The notes: generated by a model from the letters alone, not told the origin. Positions 16,690 through 26,156 are shown, numbered from the stretch's first letter. The stretch: DNA of 64,000 nucleotides from Candidatus Obscuribacterales bacterium (GCA_019744775.1 JAIETZ010000001.1:776724-840723); one strand, 5' to 3'. Program-made: numbers and translations.

Positions 16690-17409
16690 GTGAAAAGAAT
16701 TATCTTCCTCGTAGCTTTAGTACAGCTGTCCTTCTTAGTCGAAACTGTTTCAGCCAATCCGCAAAATAAATTATCAAAATCGGCAATTGAAGGCAAAGCT
16801 CTATTTGCAACAATGAATTGCGCCAGTTGCCATACCGTAGGGCAAGAAGGTGGGTGCTTGGGCCCACCATTGGCAGGCGTCGGTTCCCGCCGCACGAAAG
16901 GATTTCTCGAAGCACGTCTTACAAATACAAAAGAAGCCGAACTGAAATTCCAATCGGAATATAGCTATCACGCCGAATTAATGCCGCATCCAAGGTTTGC
17001 TCCTGAGACGGCCAATAAGTTGATTGCCTACTTGCAAACATTGCCCAGTCCTAAAGGTGGCTTTCAAATAGAGCCTCATAAACCATTAGAGGCAAAGTCA
17101 AGAAATGCGAATGAAATCAAAGAAGCAACAGCAGCTGATATCGCTGAAGGCGCACGCAACTTTTACAAATTCGGTTGCGCCGCCTGTCATTCAATCGGCA
17201 ATATTGGAGGATCATTAGGACCTGCTCTTGATGGAGTGGGCGGGTTTAGAGATCTTGATTTCATAACCGATCACATCACGGACGCGCAAATTCATACAAG
17301 AATGTTGAAGGGTGATGAAGGCACAAGCAAGATGCCTCACTTCAAAGCAACCGAAAAAGAAATTGACCAAATCGCGGCTTTTCTGTATACATTGAAGTCT
17401 AAGAAGTAG
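16690..17409 (+). CDS. Diheme cytochrome c, secreted
   Basis: Periplasmic electron carrier or oxidase partner, 239 aa. GTG start at 16690, then signal peptide MKRIIFLVALVQLSFLVETVSA. Two cytochrome c domains each carry a CxxCH heme site (CASCH near residue 46, CAACH near residue 158). Each is followed by a LGPPL or LGPAL Pro loop and candidate axial Met residues (ELMPHPRF, TSKMPHF). The repeated architecture suggests internal duplication. It lies 41 nt after DUF2892 and is followed at once by a single-heme cytochrome. Confidence 0.92.
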   Translation: MKRIIFLVALVQLSFLVETVSANPQNKLSKSAIEGKALFATMNCASCHTVGQEGGCLGPPLAGVGSRRTKGFLEARLTNTKEAELKFQSEYSYHAELMPHPRFAPETANKLIAYLQTLPSPKGGFQIEPHKPLEAKSRNANEIKEATAADIAEGARNFYKFGCAACHSIGNIGGSLGPALDGVGGFRDLDFITDHITDAQIHTRMLKGDEGTSKMPHFKATEKEIDQIAAFLYTLKSKK

Positions 17410-17421
17410 TTGGAGGGAATT

Positions 17422-17823
17422 GTGTCTGTAATTAGTGGAATACGTCTTGTTGTCTTTACCTTACTAGCATTATCTGTAACTTTGTCCTTTCAAATAACTG
17501 ATGCAGCCGCAAAAGATCAGGCAAAAAAGAATCGCGCAACAAAGGTCGAAGGACAAACGATCTTCAATCAGTACTGTGCCAGCTGCCACCAGGATGGTGG
17601 CAATGTGACAGTACCCAGCAAAACAGTAGCCGGCTCCAACAAGTTAGCTACGGTTGCAGTTTTTAAAGATTATTTGAATAACCCTGTTGGGCACATGCCT
17701 TTCTACAAAAATGTTATAGATGACAAGGCTACCCTCGATGCACTCTATAGATATTGCAAGTCTTTGAAAAAGGAAAGTATCAAACAAGTGTCTCAAGAGC
17801 CTATGCCCAGCAATAAGCTCTAA
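17422..17823 (+). CDS. Single-heme cytochrome c, secreted
   Basis: 133 aa from the GTG at 17422, chosen because GGAGG is 5-6 nt upstream; the open frame begins at a TTG at 17410. Signal peptide LVVFTLLALSVTLSFQITDAAA, then one CASCH heme site (about residue 53) and a Met candidate in NPVGHMPFYK (about residue 90). This is a small class I type cytochrome. The stop TAA overlaps the ATG of the following TPR gene by one base, so all four genes from 16406 are probably one operon. Confidence 0.88.
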   Translation: MSVISGIRLVVFTLLALSVTLSFQITDAAAKDQAKKNRATKVEGQTIFNQYCASCHQDGGNVTVPSKTVAGSNKLATVAVFKDYLNNPVGHMPFYKNVIDDKATLDALYRYCKSLKKESIKQVSQEPMPSNKL

Positions 17824-18587
17824 TGATTCGATTTCTTGTTTTTTGTATATCAATGCTTGTTTGCAGCTCAAGCGCGCAAGCATTGGATTTGCCCAGTGCA
17901 ATACAACCCTATAGGCTGGAGCACTTCCCGACTCAAGAACAACTCTTAATTCGCCTCAAAGACCTAAAGGCAAAAGCTCTAAGCAAACCGGACAACAGCC
18001 AAATTCTCGTAAACCTTGCTGAGGTCGAAGGTCAGCTGGGAGATCTAGACCAAGCCATAAAACACGGCAGATCAGCTGCAAACTATGCTCCTGAAGACTT
18101 CAGAGTTCATCTGGTTTTGGCAAGACTTTTCCTTCTTGACCGCAACGCATTGGCAGCCAGGCTCCAGGCAGAAAGAGCCCTTGAGCTGATGGGCAAGACT
18201 GGCGATAGAACTGCTGCCCGGTGCTTGCAGATAACCGCTCTAATTGACCTGAAAGAGCTTTCAAAAGCAGACAAGCTATCAGCCTCGGAGTTCAAAAAGA
18301 GCCCTAAGGATGCCCGTTTAGCCTTCCTTAGAGGGTGGGTTTTGGCTGCTAACCAAGAGAAAGCGGCTCAGGAAGCAGCATTGAGCGCCTACAGGCAGTC
18401 TCTAATCCTCGATCCAAGCATGAACGAGTCCCATTACAACCTGGGGCTTCTACTGGCTCAACAAGGGCAAAATAAGGCGGCAATTGCCGAGCTAACCACC
18501 TATTTGTCTTCTTCGTCAGGGACATCCAGTAGTTCAACTGCCAAGTTAGCAGAAGATTTAATCTCCAAATTAGCCCATCAGGACTGA
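17823..18587 (+). CDS. Secreted TPR-repeat protein
   Basis: 254 aa. Signal peptide MIRFLVFCISMLVCSSSAQA. At least four TPR-like helix pairs are visible, for example QILVNLAEVEGQLGDLDQAIKHGRSA (shortened here to LAEVEGQLGDLDQAI), VLARLFLLDRNALAARLQAERALEL-type, and SHYNLGLLLAQQGQNKAAIAEL near the end. TPR proteins in this position usually scaffold cytochrome assembly (CcmH/NrfG-like) or envelope complexes. Coupling by TAATG to the upstream cytochrome gene supports a role linked to the cytochromes. Confidence 0.8.
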   Translation: MIRFLVFCISMLVCSSSAQALDLPSAIQPYRLEHFPTQEQLLIRLKDLKAKALSKPDNSQILVNLAEVEGQLGDLDQAIKHGRSAANYAPEDFRVHLVLARLFLLDRNALAARLQAERALELMGKTGDRTAARCLQITALIDLKELSKADKLSASEFKKSPKDARLAFLRGWVLAANQEKAAQEAALSAYRQSLILDPSMNESHYNLGLLLAQQGQNKAAIAELTTYLSSSSGTSSSSTAKLAEDLISKLAHQD

Positions 18588-18758
18588 ATTTCCGATCTCC
18601 TGGCAATCGACCTCGAAAAACCGCTTGATCTCCCAAATACAAGCGTCTAATAATTGTGGTGCCTCGCTTTCAGGGGTTCCAAGGATGAACAGGTGGAAAT
18701 GCCTTTTCACCCACTCGTATATCTACTGGCCAGGCTCGTATTTATCCCATCGCAATCC

Positions 18759-18788
18759 TTGACAGTGAATACCGTAATGTAGTCTAAT
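18759..18788 (+). promoter_or_regulatory. Promoter for smc-scpAB operon
   Basis: A consensus -35 TTGACA (18759-18764) and -10 TCTAAT (18783-18788) are spaced by 18 nt, giving a start about 30 nt before the smc ATG. The rest of the 238-nt spacer (18588-18825) shows nothing else I can support. Confidence 0.6.
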
Positions 18789-18825
18789 GCGAACTGTGGA
18801 TTGGTATGGGTTTCAAGCGATTTAG

Positions 18826-21800
18826 ATGCGCATAAAAGAGATCGAACTCGACAACTTTAAGTCGTTCGGAAAGCGCACTGTTGTACCGCTTTTACCAGGC
18901 TTTACGACAATTTCCGGACCAAACGGCTCCGGCAAGTCGAATATCATCGATAGTTTGTTATTTGCATTAGGACTGTCTTCTACGCGCTCGATGCGTGCTG
19001 AGAGACTGCCCGACTTGCTCAACAACTTGAGCGGCAAGAACGAAGCCCGAGTAACCGTACGCTTTACGGATGACAAAGGCAATGAGCTCGAGGTAGTCCG
19101 CCGTATTCGCGTCAAGGAAAACAGCTATACCTCGACGTATATGCTTAACGGCAGAAATACAACTCTCACTGAAATCCACGACGAGCTGATGAAATACAAC
19201 GTCAGCCCGACAGGTTTTAACGTCATCATGCAGGGCGACGTCACGGGAATTGTGACCATGAGCGCCAGCGAACGCCGTAAAATCATAGATGAATTGGCCG
19301 GCGTTGCCGAATTCGACAGACGTATTGATCAAGCAACAGATGAACTTTCATCCGTAGGCGAAAAAATTGATCACCAGAAAATTATTCTGACTGAAATTGC
19401 CGCTCGCATTTTGACTCTGCAATCAGATAGAGACCAAGCTCTCAAATATCTTGATTTGAAAAAGCAGAAAGAAAGCATTGAACGTGACTTGGTATTCGTC
19501 CGGGTAAAAGAAGGCGAAGCCAAATTAGCTGCTGAATTAGCCAGACTAACAAGCCTCAACGAGCGTGAAGAGCATTTACTTGCCGTCCGCGAAAAGGCTG
19601 AAATGGATCTTTTCCAATTGCGCTCCGAAATGGGTCGCATTGACGAAGAGATTCGTGACAAGGGTGGCAACGAGCAGATATTACTCCGCCAGGAACAAGA
19701 AAACCTGCGCGGTGAATTGACTCGTGAAGAAAACAGACTTGCATCCGTCACAACCGCTGCTGAAGAAAAAGGCAAATTGCAAAAGAGCTTACAAGCTCAA
19801 ATTAAGACCATTGATAAACACATCAATGACTTGAACAAGCACAGAAAGCAAAGCGAAATTGATATCAAGGCTGTAAAAGAAATTTACGCCGAGAAGGAAG
19901 CTGCACTTGCTGTAATTCAAAGTCAGATTGATGAATTGCGCCAAGCTAAAGATCGTTCGTCAGACAAAGTAACTTCCACTTATTCAACTTTGCAGAAGTT
20001 GAGAGAAGAAAAGCACGAACTAGAAGTTAAGTGCACCAAGCACAGCAGCCGTAAGGAAGAGCTCGAAAGAGGTCTTGAGTCCTTACGCTCTTTTGTCACA
20101 ACAAATATCAGTAAGTCAGCTGAATCCAAAGGCTTAGTTCTCTCGTTAGAGCGTAAATACACAGATGTCCAAGCGTTGGCACTGGGTATGGAGCGCAACG
20201 TTCGTCAGCTGGAAGACGAAATGGCTTCAACCAATGAAGACATTGAGATGAAGCGCAAGGAATTGGAAGCAATCAACAGACGCATCATCGAGTTGGAAAC
20301 CCACCGTGATGTTGCTGGTGAAAGCGGTTATGGCAGAGCTGTCGAAGCCATCTTAAAAGCTAATATCCCCGGTGTGCACGGCACAATTGGTCAATTGGGT
20401 AATGTTGACCAGCGTTACACAACAGCTTTGGAAATTTGTATTGGACCAAGACTGGCTCACATTGTTGTAGATGACGACCAAGTAGCTCAAGAATGTATTG
20501 AATACTTAAAGTCACACAAAGCCGGTCGCGCGACATTCGTTCCTCTAAATAAGATAGTCACGCAACCACCAGGCTTATTGCCTGATCGTCCAGGCGTAAT
20601 TGACTATGCCTATAACTTAATTGACTTCGATCCTCGTTATTCCAAAGCCTTCCAATATGCTTGCGGACAGACAATTGTCGTCGAAGACATGGAAGTTGGA
20701 CGTAAGCTTCTCGGTCAAGCTCGCATGGTCACACTGCCAGGCGAACTGTTTGAAAAAGCAGGAAGTATCACTGGTGGTACAGACAGTAAAGCCAAACTGC
20801 ACTTTACAGGCGGCAAGGGTGAAAACGACCTCAATACTCTGCAATTAAAGAGCAAGAGCCTACTTGGCTATATCCAAGGATTGCAGGACGCTCTCAAAGA
20901 ATTGACAGCAACCATCGCTGAAGATCGTGAAAAGCTCAAAGATGTTCACACGCAGCTGGCCAAAGAACATGCTGAACTTGAAGGCAAGCGCAAAGAGTCG
21001 GAAAACATCGACAAAGAAATTGAAGAAGCTAAGCCTAAGCTGAGAGCTAATGGTGACGAGATTGAACAGATTGATAAAGATCTGGATCAATACTCCAAGA
21101 CTTTGGCTGACTTGGACAAGCAGATCGGAAAACTCCACGAAGAAGTTGCCGATATCACAAGCTCCGGTCAAAGAAGCGAAATTGATAAGCTCATTGGTCA
21201 AGCTGAAGAATTACAGATTGAACTTGAGCACATTGGTCAAAACGTAAACGAAAACCAGCGCGAAATAGACCGCCTGGAAGCCGAAGAAAGAGTCGAGCAA
21301 AATACTCGCGCCGGCTTTGACGCACAGCTAGTCGAAGTGACTAAGGAAATCGACGAGCTCAAAGTAGAATTCCCGGGACATACTGCACGTATTGAAGAGC
21401 TGAAGAAGCAAATAGACGAGATTGAAGTTAAGGTCAACTCTCTATCTAATGAATTGACTCAGCTACGCGAACTCAAAGACCAGATCTATGAAAAGGTCAC
21501 TGGCTGCGAGATTGAAAAGACCAAAATAGAGCAAGACTTACTCCACTTGGAAGAAGAGCGCCAGAAGTGCAAACTATCGCACGGTGCTTTGACCGAGCAA
21601 TTAACTGTTCTGAAAGTCGAACTCGAGCAATTGCTTGCCGAACAACCTGATTACGAGCCACCATCTGCCGGTACTGTTGAACAACTGAAGATGCAGTCCG
21701 ACAGGTTGGAAAAGCGCATGCGCGCCCTCGAGCCTGTAAACATGAAGGCTTTGGAAGAGTACGACTTAACCAGACAGCGCCAGCAGGAAATGGAAGAGAA

Positions 21801-22365
21801 CCTGCTTACGTTGACCACCGAGAAAGACGAAATTCTCCAGCGCATTGCCGGCTACGACGAATTGAAGAAGCGCACATTTATGGAATCATTCGATGCCATT
21901 AACGCCAACTTCCAAGAAATCTTCCACGAACTCTCTCACGGTAGCGGTCGCCTCGAGCTGGAAAATCCGGAAAGACCATTCGAAGGCGGTCTCATTATCC
22001 GTGCTCAACCACGTGAGAAGAAGATGCAACGCATCGAGGCTCTATCCGGTGGTGAGAAGTCACTGACAGCTTTGTCATTTGTGTTTGCCTTCCAGCGTTA
22101 TGCTCCGGCTCCGTTCTACGCATTTGATGAAGTCGACATGATGCTTGATGGTTCCAACGCTGAGCGCCTTGCCCGCATGGTCAAGCGTCAATCAGAACAA
22201 GCTCAGTTTGTTGTAGTAAGTTTGCGCCGTCCAATGATTGAAAATTCCAACCACGCTGTTGGCGTATCCTTGAGAGCCGATGGCTTCTCACGCGTGGTCG
22301 GTATCCAAGAAATTCAACTGCCTGATGAAGAACAAGCGGAAGAAGTGGTTGGGGCAGGTGTTTAA
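18826..22365 (+). CDS. smc: Chromosome segregation ATPase SMC
   Basis: Condensin core, 1179 aa, full length. Walker A GPNGSGKSNIIDSLLFALG is near residue 28. Two long coiled coils (about 165-500 and 670-1020) flank the hinge (about 505-665, including GVHGTIGQL and AGRATFVPL). The C-terminal head has the signature LSGGEKSLTALSF (about residue 1080) and Walker B YAFDEVDMMLDGSN (about 1105). It is followed 2 nt later by scpA, giving the complete SMC-ScpA-ScpB complex in one operon. Confidence 0.98.
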   Translation: MRIKEIELDNFKSFGKRTVVPLLPGFTTISGPNGSGKSNIIDSLLFALGLSSTRSMRAERLPDLLNNLSGKNEARVTVRFTDDKGNELEVVRRIRVKENSYTSTYMLNGRNTTLTEIHDELMKYNVSPTGFNVIMQGDVTGIVTMSASERRKIIDELAGVAEFDRRIDQATDELSSVGEKIDHQKIILTEIAARILTLQSDRDQALKYLDLKKQKESIERDLVFVRVKEGEAKLAAELARLTSLNEREEHLLAVREKAEMDLFQLRSEMGRIDEEIRDKGGNEQILLRQEQENLRGELTREENRLASVTTAAEEKGKLQKSLQAQIKTIDKHINDLNKHRKQSEIDIKAVKEIYAEKEAALAVIQSQIDELRQAKDRSSDKVTSTYSTLQKLREEKHELEVKCTKHSSRKEELERGLESLRSFVTTNISKSAESKGLVLSLERKYTDVQALALGMERNVRQLEDEMASTNEDIEMKRKELEAINRRIIELETHRDVAGESGYGRAVEAILKANIPGVHGTIGQLGNVDQRYTTALEICIGPRLAHIVVDDDQVAQECIEYLKSHKAGRATFVPLNKIVTQPPGLLPDRPGVIDYAYNLIDFDPRYSKAFQYACGQTIVVEDMEVGRKLLGQARMVTLPGELFEKAGSITGGTDSKAKLHFTGGKGENDLNTLQLKSKSLLGYIQGLQDALKELTATIAEDREKLKDVHTQLAKEHAELEGKRKESENIDKEIEEAKPKLRANGDEIEQIDKDLDQYSKTLADLDKQIGKLHEEVADITSSGQRSEIDKLIGQAEELQIELEHIGQNVNENQREIDRLEAEERVEQNTRAGFDAQLVEVTKEIDELKVEFPGHTARIEELKKQIDEIEVKVNSLSNELTQLRELKDQIYEKVTGCEIEKTKIEQDLLHLEEERQKCKLSHGALTEQLTVLKVELEQLLAEQPDYEPPSAGTVEQLKMQSDRLEKRMRALEPVNMKALEEYDLTRQRQQEMEENLLTLTTEKDEILQRIAGYDELKKRTFMESFDAINANFQEIFHELSHGSGRLELENPERPFEGGLIIRAQPREKKMQRIEALSGGEKSLTALSFVFAFQRYAPAPFYAFDEVDMMLDGSNAERLARMVKRQSEQAQFVVVSLRRPMIENSNHAVGVSLRADGFSRVVGIQEIQLPDEEQAEEVVGAGV

Positions 22366-22367
22366 TT

Positions 22368-23273
22368 ATGGTCGAAGCATATCCAACAGGGTTTCCCGAG
22401 GAAGGTCTTCCACCAATCGGTCCTGAGATAACTCAAGGCGAATTTCAAACTCCAACTGTAGAAGCACCGAGCAAAGGCTATGCAGCCGTAGGCGGTATTG
22501 AGCTTCTAGTTGAGATGGCTGCCAAAGGTGAAATTGATCCAAAGAACATCGATATTATTGATGTCACCGACAAGTTTTTGCGCGCCATTGCTGCCGCACC
22601 GAAAGAAAACTTGCGCCAAAGCGGCAAGACCCTTTTCCATGCTTCAGTTCTTTTGAGAATGAAAGCAGAGGCTTTGCTAGTCGACAATCTCGATGATTTG
22701 TCCGGCGGCGATGACTTCCTTGATTTCGACGAAGAAGGCGGCATAATCTACGACGCAAACAACCAACCGGTTGCCCGTCAGATTACCCTGGCAGACCTCG
22801 AAAAAGCGCTTGTGAGACGTGCCAACAACAAGCAAATGCGCCAGAGAAAGGTCACACTCGAACAACTTATTGAAGCACTGCGTGAAGCTGAACATATCGA
22901 AAAAGCGCGTGCCACCAAAGAACGCAAACCTGCCATTGATCTAGAAGGACAGCACGAGGTCAATGACTTTGACGATATCTTGGAGCTCGCTCACGATGAA
23001 GATATCGAGGTTGTCATTGCTCGTATTGAGCAAATCTTGGTCAAGCATTTCATTTCGGAAGATACCTTGCCCTTAGTTCACTTGATAAGAGCAATGGGAG
23101 AGAGAGGCGATTGGGTAGATGCGTTTTTAGCTGTGCTATTTCTCTCAAACGCAGGTAAAATTACCCTTGAGCAAGAACAGTTTTACGGACCGCTATTTTT
23201 GGTTCGTCCCGGCGAACGTCAATCGTCCGCTGACAATGATGGAGAGGCCCAACCAGAGGCATTAGAGGCATAG
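22368..23273 (+). CDS. scpA: Segregation and condensation protein A (kleisin)
   Basis: Kleisin that bridges the SMC heads, 301 aa. The N-terminal part has GGIELLVEMAAKGEIDPKNIDI (the family LLxLIxxxxxDIxxIxI pattern) and VTDKFLRAIAAAP, then the SVLLRMKAEALL helix. The middle third is acidic. The C-terminal winged helix is HLIRAMGERGDWVDAFLAVLFLSNAGKITLEQ. There is a short extra N-terminal segment of about 35 residues rich in Pro and Gly. Two bases separate it from smc. Confidence 0.94.
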   Translation: MVEAYPTGFPEEGLPPIGPEITQGEFQTPTVEAPSKGYAAVGGIELLVEMAAKGEIDPKNIDIIDVTDKFLRAIAAAPKENLRQSGKTLFHASVLLRMKAEALLVDNLDDLSGGDDFLDFDEEGGIIYDANNQPVARQITLADLEKALVRRANNKQMRQRKVTLEQLIEALREAEHIEKARATKERKPAIDLEGQHEVNDFDDILELAHDEDIEVVIARIEQILVKHFISEDTLPLVHLIRAMGERGDWVDAFLAVLFLSNAGKITLEQEQFYGPLFLVRPGERQSSADNDGEAQPEALEA

Positions 23274-23283
23274 GCATAAATAA

Positions 23284-24420
23284 ATGAGTTTAAAGGCTAG
23301 AGTTGAAGCAGTGCTATTCCTGACGGACAAACCGATCAGGGCAGCCGCAATTGCCAAAATCGTCAATGTCGACGTACAACTTGTACGTCAGGCATTAATC
23401 GAATTGGTTCAAGACTATGAAGCCCGCTCAAGCGGACTTGAGATTGCCGCAGATGACGGCTACATCATTCAAGTGAAGGACGAGTTTGCTTCCATCATCG
23501 ATGAATTCTTACCAGTAGAAATGTCGGCTGCGCACATAAGAACGCTTTCGGCAATCGCCATCAAGCAACCCATCCCACAATCAGACATCATCAAGATTCG
23601 TGGTGCCGGTGCTTACGATCACATCAAAGAATTGCTCGAGAAAGAACTCATCAACAAAGATGAGAACCAAGGCGGTCGCTCACCAATATTGACGACAACC
23701 AAGAAATTCCAAGAGTATTTCCGCCTCACTAAAGATGCAAAATCATTGCGTCAAATGCTGCGCAAGCAAGATAAGCCGGAAACACCGGAAGGTGAGTCAG
23801 GTGAGGGTGAAGCTGAAGGCTTTAGCGAAGAAGAAGCACAACAACTGCTTCTCTTGGCTCAAAGCATTGCTGGTGAAGGTGCCTCTGCTCCTGTTGAAGG
23901 TGAAGTAGCTCAGACAGAAACTATCGCACAGACTGAAACATCTGAAAGCGTAGACTTTGCACCTGAAGCATCATCTGAATCAATGGAAGCTACTACAGAA
24001 GTTGCAGCCGAGACTTCAGAGGAAGTAACAGCAGCAGCCACAACAGAAGCAATTGCAGTCGCTGAAGAAGTCGAAGCTAGTGAAGATTCGGATGATGATG
24101 AATCTGACGACGAAGATGAAGACGAATCAGAAGATGACGACGATGAAGATGATGATGAGTCTGATGAAGACGAGGAAGAAGAAGACGTCGTTAGCGAAGT
24201 AGCTGCAAAAGACGAGTCAGACTCCGAAGATGACGATGACGATTCGGATGATGACGACGAAGATTACGATGATGAGGACGAGGAAGAGGAAACTGAAGAG
24301 GTAGCTGAAGACAGCGAGAAAACCTTTTCCCACCAACCGGTAGAAATGGATGAGCCATTCAGCCCTCACTCAGCAGCTCCCGATAGCGTCTCACATTCAA
24401 CAGGCGACTTCATCGTCTAA
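23284..24420 (+). CDS. scpB: Segregation and condensation protein B with long acidic tail
   Basis: 378 aa. The first about 165 residues are a normal ScpB with two winged-helix domains (KARVEAVLFLTDKPIRAAAIA, then AHIRTLSAIAIKQPIPQSDI and LLEKELINKDENQGGRSPIL, TTKKFQEYFRL). Ordinary ScpB proteins end soon after this. Here a further about 200 residues are almost purely Asp, Glu, Ser, Ala and Thr, with many DDDED runs at about residues 265-350. The tail is likely disordered and could compete with DNA or recruit basic partners. No frameshift is seen, and the stop overlaps the start of ispD by one base. Confidence 0.93.
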   Translation: MSLKARVEAVLFLTDKPIRAAAIAKIVNVDVQLVRQALIELVQDYEARSSGLEIAADDGYIIQVKDEFASIIDEFLPVEMSAAHIRTLSAIAIKQPIPQSDIIKIRGAGAYDHIKELLEKELINKDENQGGRSPILTTTKKFQEYFRLTKDAKSLRQMLRKQDKPETPEGESGEGEAEGFSEEEAQQLLLLAQSIAGEGASAPVEGEVAQTETIAQTETSESVDFAPEASSESMEATTEVAAETSEEVTAAATTEAIAVAEEVEASEDSDDDESDDEDEDESEDDDDEDDDESDEDEEEEDVVSEVAAKDESDSEDDDDDSDDDDEDYDDEDEEEETEEVAEDSEKTFSHQPVEMDEPFSPHSAAPDSVSHSTGDFIV

Positions 24421-25121
24421 TGCCCGCGGCAATTCTATTAGCTGCCGGAATTGGTGCCCGTTGCGCAAGACCTGGGGATAAGTCGCCCAAGCAATTTCTC
24501 TCTATAGGAAAGTATCCTGTATGGGCGTGGCCGTTTTTGGCATTTGCTAACCACACAGAAATTGACCAGATAGTAGTAGCTACCTTACCCGAAATGGTTG
24601 ATACCATTCGCGAAGCTATCGCTAATCTTCCTTGCAGCAAAGACGTCACAGTCATCGCCGGAGGAGCGACAAGGCAAGAATCAGTTCGTCTGAGCTTAAC
24701 TGCTCTTTCAAAGAGCAATCCGGACTTTGTATTGATTCACGATGCAGCGCGCCCATTTTTGACAGCGCAAATTATATCCGACACTTTAGATAGCGTACGG
24801 AAGTATGGTGCCTGCACAATTGGTGTCACCGCCAGTGATACCGTCAAAAAGGTTGTCGATGGTGTCATTGTGGAAACGCTAGACCGGAATTCATTAGTAC
24901 TGGTGCAAACTCCCCAAGCAGCTCGCTTTGACTGGATAATGAAAGCCCACGAGAAAGCTCGACAAGAGGGGCTTTCCGTAACAGACGATGCGGCCATTCT
25001 GGAGCAAGCCGGACATAAAGTAGTCATAGTCCAAGGCTCACCACACAATTTTAAAATCACGCAACCCGAAGATTTGGCACTGGCAGACGCTCTTGCTTCC
25101 ATCATATTTGAGCGCGTCTGA
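24420..25121 (+). CDS. ispD: 2-C-methyl-D-erythritol 4-phosphate cytidylyltransferase
   Basis: Third enzyme of the MEP isoprenoid pathway, 233 aa. Nucleotide-binding start AAILLAAGIGARCARPGDKSPKQFL; the family normally has RMG where RCA stands, and the PKQFL end is standard. GGATRQESVRLSL (about residue 80), LIHDAARPFL (about 104), QTPQAARFD (about 162) and VTDDAAILEQAGHKV near residue 185 are the expected motifs. Translation is coupled to scpB (TAATG), an unusual pairing of chromosome segregation with isoprenoid synthesis. Confidence 0.95.
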   Translation: MPAAILLAAGIGARCARPGDKSPKQFLSIGKYPVWAWPFLAFANHTEIDQIVVATLPEMVDTIREAIANLPCSKDVTVIAGGATRQESVRLSLTALSKSNPDFVLIHDAARPFLTAQIISDTLDSVRKYGACTIGVTASDTVKKVVDGVIVETLDRNSLVLVQTPQAARFDWIMKAHEKARQEGLSVTDDAAILEQAGHKVVIVQGSPHNFKITQPEDLALADALASIIFERV

Positions 25122-25223
25122 TATTGAGGCACCATATCGAAAAGATATGCTAGCCTGTATAGCCTTGTGATACCACTTACTACTTGCGCATTGACAAAAA
25201 GTATATAGAATTGGGGGTACTCG

Positions 25224-25724
25224 GTGAATCTCTTTGGATGGCAGACGAAAACTATGACTCAAGAATATAAAGAACCAACGCCAGGAGCCCGCACTACAAA
25301 GAAAGAAGTAGATCTCTTTCCAGTGCTACAGGAACGCAGAGTACCGCAAATGTCCATGGTGGCACATCAAGCGACGCCGGATAGGCTCGGTGCTCAGATT
25401 TCCATGTTCAGTCCCGTAACCTTCGAAGAAGCCCTCAATATAGTAGATTGCCTACGCGCACGGGCATCTGCCACCATTTCGCTGGAAAACATGCGAAAGG
25501 CTGACGCAGATCGCTTGGTGGACTTCGTCTCCGGCGCTTCGGCTGCTATTGATGGCGACTTCCACAAATTAAACGACAACGTTTACCTCTTCTGCCCAAG
25601 CAATATGCGGATAATCGGACCGGCTGAGCCAGTCGAAACCGCTGGAAGGGGCGGACCGCTCGACTACCTCTTCCCAGAAGGCTCGGTATTCGACAAGTCC
25701 AAATTCAACGGCTTCAACTCCTAA
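25224..25724 (+). CDS. sepF: Cell division protein SepF
   Basis: FtsZ-membrane tether, 166 aa. The C-terminal DUF552 core runs from MFSPVTFEEALNIVDCLRARA (about residue 60) through ISLENMRKADADRLVDFVSGASAAIDG to VYLFCPSNMRI (about 132), with the conserved Gly (SGA and DG) turns. The N-terminal linker is variable, and the first residues MNLFGW may be the membrane-binding helix. GTG start with GGGGGT 6 nt upstream. A terminator follows at 25746-25776. SepF is typical of Cyanobacteria, Firmicutes and Actinobacteria. Confidence 0.93.
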   Translation: MNLFGWQTKTMTQEYKEPTPGARTTKKEVDLFPVLQERRVPQMSMVAHQATPDRLGAQISMFSPVTFEEALNIVDCLRARASATISLENMRKADADRLVDFVSGASAAIDGDFHKLNDNVYLFCPSNMRIIGPAEPVETAGRGGPLDYLFPEGSVFDKSKFNGFNS

Positions 25725-25745
25725 CAAATTCAACCAACTCAAAAG

Positions 25746-25776
25746 GGCGCCCTCACAAATGTAGGGGCGTCTTTTT
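25746..25776 (+). terminator. Rho-independent terminator after sepF
   Basis: GGCGCCCT pairs with AGGGGCGTC across the loop CACAAATGT (one bulged G), followed by TTTTTATTT. The stem resembles the GTAGGGGCGC repeat family of this window. Confidence 0.7.
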
Positions 25777-25802
25777 ATTTGCCCCTTTTCCCAATTTTCC
25801 GC

Positions 25803-25925
25803 ATTGCATGCCTATTTTTTGGTCTTTCGTAGGGGCTCATTGCATGCCTATTTTTTGGTCTTTCGTAGGGGCTCATTGCATGCCTATTTTTTGGTCTTTC
25901 GTAGGGGCGCATTGCATGCGCCCGG
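25803..25925. repeat. Three tandem 36-bp repeats ending in a GGGCGCAT-type palindrome
   Basis: The unit ATTGCATGCCTATTTTTTGG plus TCTTTCGTAGGGGCTC (36 bp) occurs at 25803-25838, 25839-25874 and 25875-25910, the last unit ending CGC instead of CTC. The array then runs into the dispersed palindrome GTAGGGGCGCATTGCATGCG at 25901-25923. There are no spacers, so this is not CRISPR. Perfect copies suggest recent slippage or recombination. Confidence 0.85.
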
Positions 25926-26156
25926 GAAGCCAGTAGCTTAAGGATATTTCATCTGACGATCTTTGGCGCTTTGCGGTCAGGCACTTCAAGTTTTTTAACT
26001 CCCACGAAGTTGTCGCGCTGCTATCATTTAAATACAAGGCATGAGGCGGGTTTTCCCTGCCTGGTGCGTTGTTTCCTCCTTACCTAATCCACCACAATAA
26101 GTGCTTCCTCCGTGTCTTTCGGGGGAAGTTCTTTTTTGTACACCACCCTTAGTTGG
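25926..26156. other. Rest of the sepF-membrane protein intergenic region
   Basis: The convergent gap 25725-26156 holds the terminator and repeat array listed above. In 25926-26156 I see no open frame worth calling; there are only short C/T-rich runs, for example CCTCCTTACC and CTTCCTCCGTG. Confidence 0.4.

Noticed and set aside
25803..25925. CRISPR array
   Set aside because: The 36-bp units are directly adjacent with no unique spacers and there are no cas genes.
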